Positions 1 to 8,121 are shown, counted from the stretch's first letter. The stretch is 19,543 nucleotides of DNA from Gp6-AA40 sp050742535 (GCA_050742535.1 JBOGIQ010000083.1:1-19543), one strand, 5' to 3'. Made by a program: numbers and translations. Notes: generated by a model not told the origin, from the letters alone.

Positions 1-1
1 A

Positions 2-100
2 CTGCCTTCGCCAGGCGGCAACGCCATCCGCGTGCTCGCACGGACCGATCGCCAGCCGGTATCGATCGACGCTGAACTCGGCTGGCCGTGCTATCGCTGA
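2..100 (+). CDS. C-terminal end of an unidentified protein (partial, runs off window start)
   Basis: The second forward frame is open from the window edge to a TGA at 98-100 and ends in the residues AELGWPCYR. The composition (GGNAIRVLARTDRQPV) reads like real protein, and two palindromes that could end transcription follow at once. Only about 32 residues are visible, so no family can be named. It converges on the minus-strand barrel gene that ends at 184. The frame could be open by chance over this short length, hence the low confidence. Confidence 0.35.
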   Translation: MPSPGGNAIRVLARTDRQPVSIDAELGWPCYR

Positions 101-111
101 CACCGCCGTGG

Positions 112-164
112 CGCGAACCCTGCGGGGCCCTGCGGGTTCGCGAGGCGAGCCTGCAAGGCTCGCC
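112..164. terminator. Two adjacent palindromes between convergent genes
   Basis: The first hairpin pairs CGCGAACCC (112-120) with its perfect complement at 134-142 around a 13-nt loop. The second pairs GGCGAGCC (144-151) with GGCTCGCC (157-164) around a 5-nt loop. They lie between a plus-strand gene end (100) and a minus-strand gene end (184), the place for a bidirectional terminator. Neither has a clear T-run, so a REP-like extragenic palindrome is an equally good reading. Confidence 0.5.
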
Positions 165-183
165 CCATGAAATGAAAAATGCG

Positions 184-879
184 CTAAAACACCAGGTACA
201 GCGATCCGGACGTCGCGAGCTGACGCGTCGCGTCGCTTTCAGCCGCCAACCCGCTGGTCATGACGATAAGGGCGGCATCCGCCCGGATGCCGGCTCCCTT
301 GATGCGACCCCGGCGTTGCATGACCAGCGGGTACTTCAACCCGCCGCCACCCCGGAAGCTGATCCCACTCTCCAGGAGCGTCAGGCCCTCGTGCACGGCG
401 CCGACATAGCCGGCGCCGGCGGATACGAACGGCACCACTGCGCGCGAGCGCGCCTGCCGCAGATTCACGAGCAAACCGAGATCGAGGGAGTACTGATCGA
501 CGCGTTCCACGAGACTCACTGGAGGCGCCCCTTCGACATCTCCCGTCACCGATGTCTCCAATTCGGGCCGCGACCAGGCGCCGCGGATCTCGAAGACGTA
601 GCGGGGTCCGAGCAGGAAATCGAGACGGACCTCCAGCGGGACGCTGCCGCCGATGCGCGACGACGTATCGAACAACTGGAACGGCTGGTTGCCGCGGCCG
701 CGCAGGCCCGCGTCGACCGTTCCCAGACTGCTGCCGCCAAGGAAACCGGCGCCAGCCGACAACTCCATGCGCGGGCTCCGTGGGGGACGAGGGGCGGCAG
801 GCGCCTGCGCCGCCGCGGGGATCACGACGGCCACGAAGAGACCGAAAACCACGAAGAGACAAATGCTGCGTGCCTTCAT
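184..879 (-). CDS. Exported outer-membrane beta-barrel protein, function unknown
   Basis: The 231-residue product starts with a signal peptide (basic MKAR, a hydrophobic run to about residue 24, likely cleavage after AAAQA). Alternating amphipathic stretches rich in Gly and aromatic residues follow (for example MELSAGAGFLGG, VPFVSAGAGYVGAV), and the protein ends in YLVF. A C-terminal Phe is the usual signal for outer-membrane insertion by the Bam machinery. The size suits an 8-stranded OmpA/OmpW-like barrel; no ligand can be inferred. The ATG at 879 overlaps the upstream matrixin stop by four bases (ATGA), so the two are probably translationally coupled. The same frame stays open far upstream, but that part lies over the matrixin gene and is not coding. 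Confidence 0.8.
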   Translation of the reverse strand: MKARSICLFVVFGLFVAVVIPAAAQAPAAPRPPRSPRMELSAGAGFLGGSSLGTVDAGLRGRGNQPFQLFDTSSRIGGSVPLEVRLDFLLGPRYVFEIRGAWSRPELETSVTGDVEGAPPVSLVERVDQYSLDLGLLVNLRQARSRAVVPFVSAGAGYVGAVHEGLTLLESGISFRGGGGLKYPLVMQRRGRIKGAGIRADAALIVMTSGLAAESDATRQLATSGSLYLVF

Positions 880-1856
880 TTCGGCCGCACTGAGACGTCG
901 AAGCTGTCGCCCACGCCACCCGAAGGCGCGACGACGAGCCGCGGGTAATACGTGACCAGAAAGTCGATGTCCACGTCCTCGAGCGCGAAGAAGCTGTCGA
1001 TGTCCGCATCGTCCAGCGGTTCGACGCGCACGACGTAGGGGCCCGGGGCCAGGCCCAGGATCTGGAACCCGCCGTCGTCGCCCAGCGCAAACCCGCCGAT
1101 CAGATCCCCGGTGCGTGGATTGAACACGATGACGTGAGCGCCCGTTGCCGGCGCGCTGCCGCGACGCACGCGTCCGTGCACGCCGCCGGTCGAGTTTTCG
1201 AAGTTGCCGTCCGGGTACAGGTCGGAGACGCCGGCGATGTCGTCGGCCTGCAGCACGCGATCGACGATCGAGCCGCGCCCCAGCGAGATCGGAAACATCA
1301 CGGCGCCGGATCCAAGCACGCGACGGCCGCCCTCCGGCCTGAGCTCGGTTTCGCCGATTGCGGAGTGCCCGAGGCCGAGGAAGTGCCCGATTTCGTGCAC
1401 GGCCACCGACTCGACATCGAACCGATCCGGGTCGCCCCCGGCGGCGGTCGACCACTCGAAGATCGAGTTGAAGAAAATGTCCGCCTCGATCAGCTCGCCG
1501 GTTTCGTCGTCGTAGAGGAACGTCGTGGCGCCGAGCACCCGATCCATCTCGGGGTGATCCTGGAACCCGATCACCGACAGACCGTCCTCGTCGAACGCCT
1601 CCGCGGTGGTGAAGCCGGCAAAGGCAAACTCGATCGACGCCGTCGGCACGTCCTGCCAGGTCGCGAACGCGCGCGCGAGCGTCGTCTGCAAGGCAGACGA
1701 GGTGACGCCGGGCGCTCCGCGATCGGTGACAAACCATCGGACGGACGTGTCGTCCCAATGCACGCGCGCGGTGCCGACGCCGGTCCCGAAATGGGAGTAC
1801 GCCAGTGCTGGCGCGGTCCACGCGCTGACGATCGCGACAAGCAGAAGCCGCCGCAT
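876..1856 (-). CDS. Exported matrixin-type zinc metalloprotease (M10 family) with C-terminal beta-sandwich domain
   Basis: A signal peptide (MRRLLLVAIVSAWTAPALA) precedes a catalytic domain. The metzincin zinc signature HEIGHFLGLGH is intact at about residues 154-164, and the Met-turn follows as VMFP about 23 residues later. A region near 215-325 (STGGVHGRV, GFQILGLAPGPYVVRVEP) resembles a carboxypeptidase-regulatory-like or SdrD-like beta sandwich, common as a C-terminal attachment on secreted proteases. No recognisable prodomain cysteine switch is visible. The start is ATG 1856, sharing one base with the upstream stop (TGATG); a GTG one codon upstream is an alternative. It lies between an exported protein of unknown function and a beta-barrel in one tightly coupled block. 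The substrate is unknown. Confidence 0.88.
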   Translation of the reverse strand: MRRLLLVAIVSAWTAPALAYSHFGTGVGTARVHWDDTSVRWFVTDRGAPGVTSSALQTTLARAFATWQDVPTASIEFAFAGFTTAEAFDEDGLSVIGFQDHPEMDRVLGATTFLYDDETGELIEADIFFNSIFEWSTAAGGDPDRFDVESVAVHEIGHFLGLGHSAIGETELRPEGGRRVLGSGAVMFPISLGRGSIVDRVLQADDIAGVSDLYPDGNFENSTGGVHGRVRRGSAPATGAHVIVFNPRTGDLIGGFALGDDGGFQILGLAPGPYVVRVEPLDDADIDSFFALEDVDIDFLVTYYPRLVVAPSGGVGDSFDVSVRPK

Positions 1857-2485
1857 CACCGGTCTCTCGGTACGGCGCGGCGAACTGGTGGCTGAACGGA
1901 AGGACCGCCCAGCGCCAGCTGCACCTCACGCGCGAACGCCGCCGGATCGAGCGGTCGGCGCGACGGATCGCCGCGAACGACACGGCCGGCTGCGGTAGCG
2001 ACAGCCGGCGTGACCACGGCTCCGCCCGCACGCCGCGCGATGCGATAGACACCCTGACTCAGGCCGTACGGCATCGCGATCGCCGGCGCCCGCCCCCTCA
2101 GGAACAGGATCACCTCGTCGCCGGTCGTGAACTCCGGAGCTCCCAGCATGATGCGGCGGTAGCGGCCAACCCGGCCGCCGGGCACACGGAAGACCGTCTG
2201 CGCGCCGGCTGTGCCTTTCATCGTGTCGGCGACGGACAGCGTAATCACGCTTTCAATCGTCTGACGCGATCCGGCCATCTGAGACTGCACGCTGACGACC
2301 GTACCGCGAACGATCAGTTCGGATTCGCGAGCCATCTGTGCGAAATCCGCCGGAACGAGCGTGGTCGCGGAGAGCGGCGCCCCCGCGACGCACACGCACG
2401 CCGCGATCAACGCTCGTACGTAGTGTCCGCCTTTAGGCGGACCCCCTTTAGGCGGACCGCCATTGAAACGCAAGACATCGAACAT
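1856..2485 (-). CDS. Exported protein of unknown function, usually seen beside matrixins
   Basis: The 209-residue product has a hydrophobic segment at about 25-38 (ALIAACVCVAGAPLSA) with likely cleavage near residue 40. A compact beta-rich domain follows with ESELIVRGTVVSV, SVADTMKG, VFRVPGGRVG, FTTGDEVILFL and YGLSQGVYRI. From memory, small exported proteins with this pattern (KG, PGG and GDEVxLFL) occur beside matrixin-like proteases; I cannot name a function. ATG 2485 is supported by GGAG five bases upstream. The stretch before the signal peptide is odd: residues 9-20 read GGPPKGGPPKGG and are translated from a palindromic DNA repeat (2425-2457). A TTG at 2410 is a weaker alternative start that would exclude it. 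The stop overlaps the matrixin start. Confidence 0.7.
   Translation of the reverse strand: MFDVLRFNGGPPKGGPPKGGHYVRALIAACVCVAGAPLSATTLVPADFAQMARESELIVRGTVVSVQSQMAGSRQTIESVITLSVADTMKGTAGAQTVFRVPGGRVGRYRRIMLGAPEFTTGDEVILFLRGRAPAIAMPYGLSQGVYRIARRAGGAVVTPAVATAAGRVVRGDPSRRPLDPAAFAREVQLALGGPSVQPPVRRAVPRDR
2425..2457. repeat. Palindromic CT-TT-AG repeat, two 15-nt copies inside a 5' coding end
   Basis: A perfect 8-bp palindrome (GTCCGCCT at 2425-2432, complement at 2435-2442, centre TT) is followed 15 nt later by a second copy with one arm mismatch (C for G). The 15-nt period keeps frame and encodes GGPPK twice in the minus-strand gene that starts at 2485. The centre matches palindromes at 8122-8190, 13677-13696 and 15510-15531. 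Confidence 0.75.
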
Positions 2486-2496
2486 GGGAGCTCCGT

Positions 2497-3657
2497 TTAT
2501 GCAGACTTCGCGCCGCCCGCCGTCCGATCCGCGCGTTTGGCGGCAGCAACTTCCAGAATCGCCTCAGCCGCGCGCGCGCTCGCGCCGGACGATCCCATCT
2601 GCGCTTTCACCCGCCGCAGCGCTTCGGTCATCTGCGCATGACGCACGCGATCCGTCAGCAAGGCAACGACTTCTCCGGCGACACGGTCGGGCGTGAAATC
2701 TCCCTGAATCAGCTCCGGGACGATGCGCGATCCGGCGACGAGATTCGGCATCGCATACATGTCGACGTTCACGAACCGTTTGCCAAGCCGATACGTCAGC
2801 GGCGAGAGCCGGTAGACGACGACCATCGGCCGTTCGTGCATGGCGCACTGTACTGTCGCCGTGCCAGAGGCGGTGATGACGACGTCCGCGGACGCGATCA
2901 CCTCGTCTGTCCGGCCGCGAACCAGCGCCGCGCCGGCGGCCGACAGTGGGGCGAACTGGGCGTCGGCAATCGTGGAGGCGCATGCCACCGTGAACTGCAC
3001 CGCCGGCACGCGCGCGCGAATCAGCGGCATCGCCTCGGCAAACACCGGAGCAGTGTGCTCGACTTCGTTGCGGCGGCTGCCCGGCAGCAGGGCCACCGTC
3101 GGCGCATCCGGCACCAGCCCGCGCGCAGCGAGGAACGACGGCCGCGACTCGCCCGCTTTCGCCGCGTCGATCAGCGGATGACCGACGAAGCGCACATCGA
3201 CGCCCGCATCCTTGTAGATCTGCTCTTCGAACGGAAAGATCACGAGCACGCGATCGACGGAGGCCTGCATGGTCTTCATGCGGCCCGGCCGCCACGCCCA
3301 CAGCTGCGGGCTGACGTAATAGACGATCGGCACGCCGAGCCGCCGCACGCCGCCCATCAGCCGGAAATTGAAGTCGGGGAAATCGATCGGAACGAACACG
3401 TCGGGACGCCGCTCGCGCGCCGCGTCGATCAGCCGCCGGAGCATCAGCACGGAGCGCGGGATGACGCGCAGCGACTCGACCAGGCCGGTCACCGAGAAGC
3501 GTGTGAAATCGCCGAGCAGCTCGCCGCCGGCGCGGCCGAGCTCCGGCCCGCCAAACCCGAAGATCTCCGCGCCGGGCACGCGGCGCCTGAGTTCCGCGGC
3601 CAGCGCCCCGGCGTACAGATCGCCGGAGGCTTCGCCGCACGAAATCATGATGCGCAA
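2497..3657 (-). CDS. lpxB: Lipid-A-disaccharide synthase
   Basis: LpxB is the inner-membrane-associated GT19 glycosyltransferase that joins UDP-2,3-diacylglucosamine and lipid X into the lipid A disaccharide. The 386-residue length is typical. Family landmarks are GEASGD at the N-terminus, IDFPDFNFRL, YYVSPQLWAWRPGR, ALLPGSRRNEV, ASGTAT in the nucleotide-sugar half, and PNLVAGSRIVPELIQ. The position after ASGTAT, commonly LE in the family, reads VQ here. The start is TTG 3657 (MRIMISCGEASGD), one base after the upstream stop; ATG 3648 would remove three residues. No clear Shine-Dalgarno is seen, consistent with translational coupling. Unlike in many proteobacteria, it is not next to lpxA or fabZ; lpxD is about 5 kb upstream in the same run. 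Confidence 0.96.
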   Translation of the reverse strand: MRIMISCGEASGDLYAGALAAELRRRVPGAEIFGFGGPELGRAGGELLGDFTRFSVTGLVESLRVIPRSVLMLRRLIDAARERRPDVFVPIDFPDFNFRLMGGVRRLGVPIVYYVSPQLWAWRPGRMKTMQASVDRVLVIFPFEEQIYKDAGVDVRFVGHPLIDAAKAGESRPSFLAARGLVPDAPTVALLPGSRRNEVEHTAPVFAEAMPLIRARVPAVQFTVACASTIADAQFAPLSAAGAALVRGRTDEVIASADVVITASGTATVQCAMHERPMVVVYRLSPLTYRLGKRFVNVDMYAMPNLVAGSRIVPELIQGDFTPDRVAGEVVALLTDRVRHAQMTEALRRVKAQMGSSGASARAAEAILEVAAAKRADRTAGGAKSA

Positions 3658-3658
3658 G

Positions 3659-5977
3659 TTATTGCGAGGGTCGGATGAACAGGTTGTCCGGAATGGGTTC
3701 GTTGAACGAGACCTTGGTGATGGTGCGCTTCATGACGGCCTGTCCGTTCTGCATCAGCTGCGTCTCGAACGGGACCCGGATTCCGCTCACGAACCGGTAG
3801 TCCGAGAAGACTTCCTCGCTGAGAAGCGTCCGTGGCTGCGGGCCAGGCAGCGTAATCGTGTACGCCTGGCCGACGATCAGCATCTGCTGGTCGATGAAGA
3901 GGCGCACCCGATCGAGCTTCGGCCCGCTAATCTCGAGCACCTGCACCGGCCGGCCGTCGCGGGCGGCCTGATCGGTCGCCTGACGAACCGTCAACCGGCC
4001 TTCGGCGGCGTCGATGAGCAGCGGGATGATGTCGCGCCGCACGCTCGCGGCGAAGTCGGCAGCCATCCCCGGCGGCCCGTCCTGGACCCCCGCCGGATTC
4101 TTGACCCACGCCGTGCCCGCATTGAAGACCTGTGTCGTCTGCGCGCCGTTGATCTCCGCGTCCACCCTGAACTTGTCGGGGTACACGATGTAGGTCCTGG
4201 TCGTAGACGGCAGAGTCCCTTGCTGCATCTGGAACGTCGTGTTGGTTTCCGCCACGATCGTCCTGATCCCCTTGAGCGCCATCAGACCGCCGCGGGCATC
4301 GACGACGCGGCGGAGCAGGTCCAGCGCCGCCCGATCGTTCAGCGCCGAGGCATTCGGCGCGCCGCCACCGGCGCGCGGATTCACTTGAGTGGCCTGGTAC
4401 GCGGGCCGCACCTTTGCGAACGGTCCGAACGACTCGAACGACTCGAACGATCCGAACGGCTCGACCGATACCCTGCGTCCGGTTTCGCGCTTGAGCGACG
4501 CCGACATCAGATCGAGCTGCTCGACCGGAATGACCTCGATGTCCGTCAGGCCAAGATCCCGCAGCTGCGGCACGAACGCCTTCGCATTTCCCACCAGCAC
4601 GACGGACAGCCGATCGGGCTTGAGATACGCCTGAGCAACGCGTTGGATGTCGTCCGGCGTAATTGCCGTGACCCGCTGCGTGTAGGTGGGAATGTCCTCC
4701 AGCGGCAGCTCGTAGAGCACGTAATTGATCACCTGCGTGGCGATGTCGTTCGGCGACTCGATCGTCAGCGGAAAGCTGCCGGCGAGGTACGCCTGCGCGT
4801 CCATCAGCTCGCGTTCGGGAACCCGCTGCTGCTGGAGGCGCGTGAACTCCTGCACCATCAGCCGCAGCGCCTGGACGGTGGTGTCCGTGCGCGTATCCGT
4901 CTCCGCGACGATGTCACCGGCCAGCTTGCGGCCTTCGGTATCCGCCGACGCTCCGTAGGTCAGGCCCCGCTCCGATCGCAGCACACGGTGCAGCCGGTTC
5001 GCTCCTTCGCCGCCCAGCACTTTGATCGCCAGATCCCACTTCAGGTAGTCCTGATGTTTCCGCGGAATGGCCAGCTGCCCGACGCGGATCTCCGTCTGCA
5101 CGGCATCCGGCTTGTCGACGACGATGATGCGGCGCGTCGGCTCCGGGGGAGCGGCACCGCGCCACACGGATGCCTCGCCGCGCGGCCAGCTGCCGAACGC
5201 ACGCTCGGCGGCCGCCACCGCTTCCTTCTGCGTGATGTCGCCGACGATGGCGAGCACCATGTTGTTGGGAACGAAGTGCTGGCGATGAAACTGCCGCAGA
5301 TCGTCGCGGGTGATGCTGGCGATCGTCTCCGGGGTTCCACTGCCCGGCAGCCCGTAGGGGTGAAAGCCGTAGACGAGCCGATCGAACACCGCCGACGCGA
5401 TGTAATCGGGGTCGTTGGCGTTCACCTGCTGCGTGGAGGTGACCTGCTCTTTCTGGCGTTCGATTTCTTCCGGCGCGAACGCGGGATTGCGAGCGATATC
5501 CGCCACCATGTCCATCGCCAGGTCGAAGGAGTCCTTCATCACGATGGCGCTGATCGAGGTGAAATCGTCGCCGGATCCGGTCCCCAGGACGCCGCCGATC
5601 GAGTCGATCTGATCGGCAATCTGCTGCGAGCTCCTGGTGGTCGTTCCCTGATCGAGCAGGTTCGTGACGAGCAGCGACACGCCGCGCTTCTTGTCCGGGT
5701 CGTTTGCGCCACCCGCGCGCACGAGCAGGCGCATCGACACCGCCGGCTGCTCGTGATGCAGCACGGTGACGACCTGCATCCCGTTCGACAGCGTGCGGAT
5801 GTCGTAGGGCGGGAAGGTGACCTGCTTCGCAGGCAGCGGCCGCGGCATCCGTTCGGTCGGCCACGGCACGTTCTGCGCGGAAACGATTGCGGCGGACAAG
5901 ACGAAGGGCAGCAGCGCCACCATCGCGAGCGCAGGCCTCTCCTGCCTCCTGCCTCCTGCCTCCTGCCTCCTGCTCAT
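3659..5977 (-). CDS. M16 peptidase-like partner subunit lacking HxxEH, with extra C-terminal domain
   Basis: The 772-residue protein has a signal-peptide-like segment (about 19-34, ending VSAQ), two M16 domains (about 55-480) and a separate C-terminal domain (about 545-772). The zinc motif is lost: the aligned segment at 102-110 reads LLVTNLLDQ. The substrate-binding Arg/Tyr pair of the M16 C-terminal half is kept (R334 and Y341 in LRSERGLTY). This matches bacterial M16B heterodimers, in which one subunit supplies HxxEH and the other R/Y. The C-terminal part (MALKGIRTIVAETNT onward) has the look of an outer-membrane lipoprotein-sorting-like beta fold, which is uncertain. ATG 5977 overlaps the upstream stop (ATGA) and is followed by five 7-nt repeats; ATG 5923 is an internal alternative. 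Residues 508-520 come from a 9-nt repeat in the linker. Confidence 0.92.
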   Translation of the reverse strand: MSRRQEAGGRRQERPALAMVALLPFVLSAAIVSAQNVPWPTERMPRPLPAKQVTFPPYDIRTLSNGMQVVTVLHHEQPAVSMRLLVRAGGANDPDKKRGVSLLVTNLLDQGTTTRSSQQIADQIDSIGGVLGTGSGDDFTSISAIVMKDSFDLAMDMVADIARNPAFAPEEIERQKEQVTSTQQVNANDPDYIASAVFDRLVYGFHPYGLPGSGTPETIASITRDDLRQFHRQHFVPNNMVLAIVGDITQKEAVAAAERAFGSWPRGEASVWRGAAPPEPTRRIIVVDKPDAVQTEIRVGQLAIPRKHQDYLKWDLAIKVLGGEGANRLHRVLRSERGLTYGASADTEGRKLAGDIVAETDTRTDTTVQALRLMVQEFTRLQQQRVPERELMDAQAYLAGSFPLTIESPNDIATQVINYVLYELPLEDIPTYTQRVTAITPDDIQRVAQAYLKPDRLSVVLVGNAKAFVPQLRDLGLTDIEVIPVEQLDLMSASLKRETGRRVSVEPFGSFESFESFGPFAKVRPAYQATQVNPRAGGGAPNASALNDRAALDLLRRVVDARGGLMALKGIRTIVAETNTTFQMQQGTLPSTTRTYIVYPDKFRVDAEINGAQTTQVFNAGTAWVKNPAGVQDGPPGMAADFAASVRRDIIPLLIDAAEGRLTVRQATDQAARDGRPVQVLEISGPKLDRVRLFIDQQMLIVGQAYTITLPGPQPRTLLSEEVFSDYRFVSGIRVPFETQLMQNGQAVMKRTITKVSFNEPIPDNLFIRPSQ
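4417..4461. repeat. 9-nt tandem repeat (CGAACGACT type), five units, in the M16 linker
   Basis: The units read CGAACGGTC, CGAACGACT, CGAACGACT, CGAACGATC and CGAACGGCT on the plus strand. In the minus-strand gene they encode Phe-Glu-Ser-like triplets between the M16 region and the C-terminal domain. The same block, with one more unit, recurs at 17477-17521. Confidence 0.85.
5939..5973. repeat. Perfect 7-nt tandem repeat, five copies of CTCCTGC, at a start codon
   Basis: Five exact copies of CTCCTGC (GCAGGAG on the coding strand) begin immediately after the ATGA that joins the two M16 genes. A 7-nt unit cannot change copy number by one without shifting frame. Each coding-strand unit contains AGGAG, a Shine-Dalgarno-like string. 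Confidence 0.9.
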
Positions 5978-7314
5978 CGCGACCCGCCTTCCTTCGGCAG
6001 GACGTGAACGACCACGCGGTTGGCCTCGTTGAAGTACGTCTTCGCGACCCGCTGGATGTCCGCGGTGGTCACGTTCATGAAGATCTCGAACTCGCCGTCA
6101 GCCGTGCCGATGTCGTTGTGGATAACGGCCGCATGCGCAAGGTGCATGGCCTTCTCCTGAATCGTTTCGCGGCTGAGGATGTAGTCGCGCGCCCACTGGT
6201 TCTTCGCCCGCTGCAGCTCGTTGGCGCTGATCGGCTCGCGCTTCAGCTTCTCGAACTCCTCGATCAGCGCTTTCTCGGCCTCCGCGGCCGTCCGCCCCGG
6301 CTGCAGCACGGCCACCGCATAGAAGAGATTCGGATCCTCGGTGATGTTGCTGCTGCCGAACGCCGTCAACGCCAGGCGCTTGTTGTACATGAGCTCGCGC
6401 GGGATGCGCGAACTGTTGCCGTCCGACAGAATCTTGCCCGCGACGTGCAGCGGGTAGGCGTCCGGATGCCCGTCGTAGGTGACGTGATAGCCGACGACCA
6501 CCGCCGGCAGCGGCCACGACTCGGATACGACAGCGCGCTTCTCCTGCTTCTGCTCCGGCTCCTTCGGAATGCTCCTCGGCACCGGACCCGCGCCCCTCGG
6601 GACCCGCGCGAAATACTGGTTCACGAGCTGGATGGTCTGCGCCGAGTCGAAATCGCCGACGATCGTGACGGTGGCGTTCGCCGGAACGTAGAACGTTTTG
6701 TGGAACTCGCGGACGTCCTCGACCGACGCCGCCTCGAGGTCCTTCATGCTGCCGATCGTCGGGTGCTTGTACGGATGTGTCGTGAACGCGTGGTCGAAGA
6801 TGATTTCGTTGAGCCGGCCGTACGGCTGGTTCTCGATGCGCATCCGCCGCTCTTCCTTGACGACTTCGCGCTCGCGTTTGAACGCGCCCTCGTCGATCCG
6901 CAGCGTCGCCATCCGGTCGGCTTCGAGCCAGAGCACGATCGGCAGGTAGTTCGCCGGCACGGTCTGCCAGAAGACCGTTTCGTCCTCGGTCGTGTACGCG
7001 TTGCTGCGTCCGCCGACGCCGGCAATCAACGACGTATGCGAATCGGGATCGACGTTCTGCGACCCCTTGAACATCATGTGCTCGAACAGATGCGCGAACC
7101 CGGTTCGCCCGGGCCGCTCGTTCTTCGAGCCGACGTGATACCAGACGGCGACGTGCGCGATCGGCGTCGAGTGATCCTCCGACAGGATCACGCGCAGCCC
7201 GTTCGGGAGCGTCAGGAGCTGATACTGGAGCTTGGGCGGCTTGACGGCCGCCACGAGCGGTGCGACGGCAGCGAGAAGAAGCGCACAACCCAACGCCCAA
7301 ATCGTTCGAGTCAC
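5974..7314 (-). CDS. M16 family zinc metalloprotease, catalytic (HxxEH) subunit
   Basis: This is a pitrilysin/processing-peptidase-type protein of 446 residues. The inverted zinc motif HLFEH is intact at about 75-79, and the third ligand region (VVKEERRMRIE, Glu near 154) lies about 75 residues on, as expected. The second half (about 185-420) has the M16 C-terminal fold but no GLTY-type Arg/Tyr motif, so it probably needs the next gene's product to form a full active site. GTG 7314 gives a good signal peptide (TRTIWALGCALLLAAVAPLVAA). An ATG at 7368 is also in frame, but it would overlap the upstream gene and place charged residues before the signal. Likely periplasmic. The stop overlaps the downstream M16 partner start by four bases. 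Confidence 0.92.
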   Translation of the reverse strand: MTRTIWALGCALLLAAVAPLVAAVKPPKLQYQLLTLPNGLRVILSEDHSTPIAHVAVWYHVGSKNERPGRTGFAHLFEHMMFKGSQNVDPDSHTSLIAGVGGRSNAYTTEDETVFWQTVPANYLPIVLWLEADRMATLRIDEGAFKREREVVKEERRMRIENQPYGRLNEIIFDHAFTTHPYKHPTIGSMKDLEAASVEDVREFHKTFYVPANATVTIVGDFDSAQTIQLVNQYFARVPRGAGPVPRSIPKEPEQKQEKRAVVSESWPLPAVVVGYHVTYDGHPDAYPLHVAGKILSDGNSSRIPRELMYNKRLALTAFGSSNITEDPNLFYAVAVLQPGRTAAEAEKALIEEFEKLKREPISANELQRAKNQWARDYILSRETIQEKAMHLAHAAVIHNDIGTADGEFEIFMNVTTADIQRVAKTYFNEANRVVVHVLPKEGGSR

Positions 7315-7331
7315 CCGTTGATTATCCCCGA

Positions 7332-8102
7332 TCAACGGCTCAACAGCCTGAAGCCGGCCGACATCCACGTGGCGGTCCCGAACTCCGTGGGATACGGATC
7401 GATCCGGCGCTCCGCGGCCACAAACAGCTCGACGGCGCCGCCGCCGCCCTCGAACCGGAAGCCACCTTCAGCCCGGTAGCCCGTCTGCCCGTCCCGGAAG
7501 GCGGTGCCGTCGACGCCGAGAAACCGGACGCCGCCGCCACCCCACACCCCGATGTCGGGCCGAAGCAGCCGGTCCGCACGCACCTGCGTGTCGATCTCCC
7601 ACTCGTAGTCGACGAACGAGTGCTGTACCGTCCACCGGAGGTCGGCACGGGCGTCAAGGTAGGTGGCACCAAGGAGAAATCCGCGCCGGACGCGCCCGCC
7701 GAGCATGTTCCAATCGACAGGCTGGGTCTTCGGCCGATCACCCAGGTGTCGCGACTGGTGATAGAAGACCAAGGCCGCCTCGGTCTGCCTCAGCCGTGCC
7801 GTCAGCGCGCCGAGGAGGATGTAGTTCCCCTGGTTCGGATCGAACTTCTGCAGCTCCTCGCCGAGGATCGCCTGGTAGTTCGCCGCGAAGATGAAGCGGC
7901 CGGCGGTGTAGTCCATCAGATCGATTTCAGCGCCGACGTTCACATCCCACCGGAAACGACGGTCGTCGATCCCGCTGAGATGCTCCGCGCCCACGTGAAA
8001 CTGCGAGCGCGGGAAGAACGACACGCCGGAGCCTGTTGTTTGTGCAGTGGCTGATGCGACGCAGGCGACCATCACCACTGTCATGAGGAGCGTACGAATC
8101 AT
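7332..8102 (-). CDS. Exported outer-membrane-like protein, function unknown
   Basis: The 256-residue product has a clear signal peptide (MIRTLLMTVVMVACVASATAQ). Amphipathic strands rich in Gly, Tyr, Trp and Arg follow (FHVGAEHLSG, GRFIFAANYQAIL, EAALVFYHQSRHLGD, GVWGGGGVRFLGV, GGAVELFVAAERRID). That suggests a 10-12-stranded barrel, though the last residue is Arg, not Phe. ATG 8102 is preceded by AGGA about nine bases upstream; a TTG six codons earlier is less likely. It is followed after 17 nt by the HxxEH M16 gene, so it may be delivered to the envelope together with the proteases. No specific family is recognised. Confidence 0.75.
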   Translation of the reverse strand: MIRTLLMTVVMVACVASATAQTTGSGVSFFPRSQFHVGAEHLSGIDDRRFRWDVNVGAEIDLMDYTAGRFIFAANYQAILGEELQKFDPNQGNYILLGALTARLRQTEAALVFYHQSRHLGDRPKTQPVDWNMLGGRVRRGFLLGATYLDARADLRWTVQHSFVDYEWEIDTQVRADRLLRPDIGVWGGGGVRFLGVDGTAFRDGQTGYRAEGGFRFEGGGGAVELFVAAERRIDPYPTEFGTATWMSAGFRLLSR

Positions 8103-8121
8103 TCGCGAAGATCCTGTCAAG

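Noticed and set aside
880..2052. Long 5' extension of the barrel gene frame upstream of ATG 879
   Set aside because: It runs over the matrixin and companion genes in another frame and is Arg-rich; ATG 879 has a signal peptide and the ATGA junction.
3368..6007. Long plus-strand open frame (879 codons) opposite lpxB and the M16 partner
   Set aside because: It is antisense to genes with clear family motifs, is rich in Arg/His/Asp with no recognisable domain, and is explained by GC-rich codon bias leaving the opposite strand open.
5887..7479. Plus-strand open frame (530 codons) opposite the HxxEH M16 gene
   Set aside because: Antisense shadow of a confident gene; no domain and no start signal.
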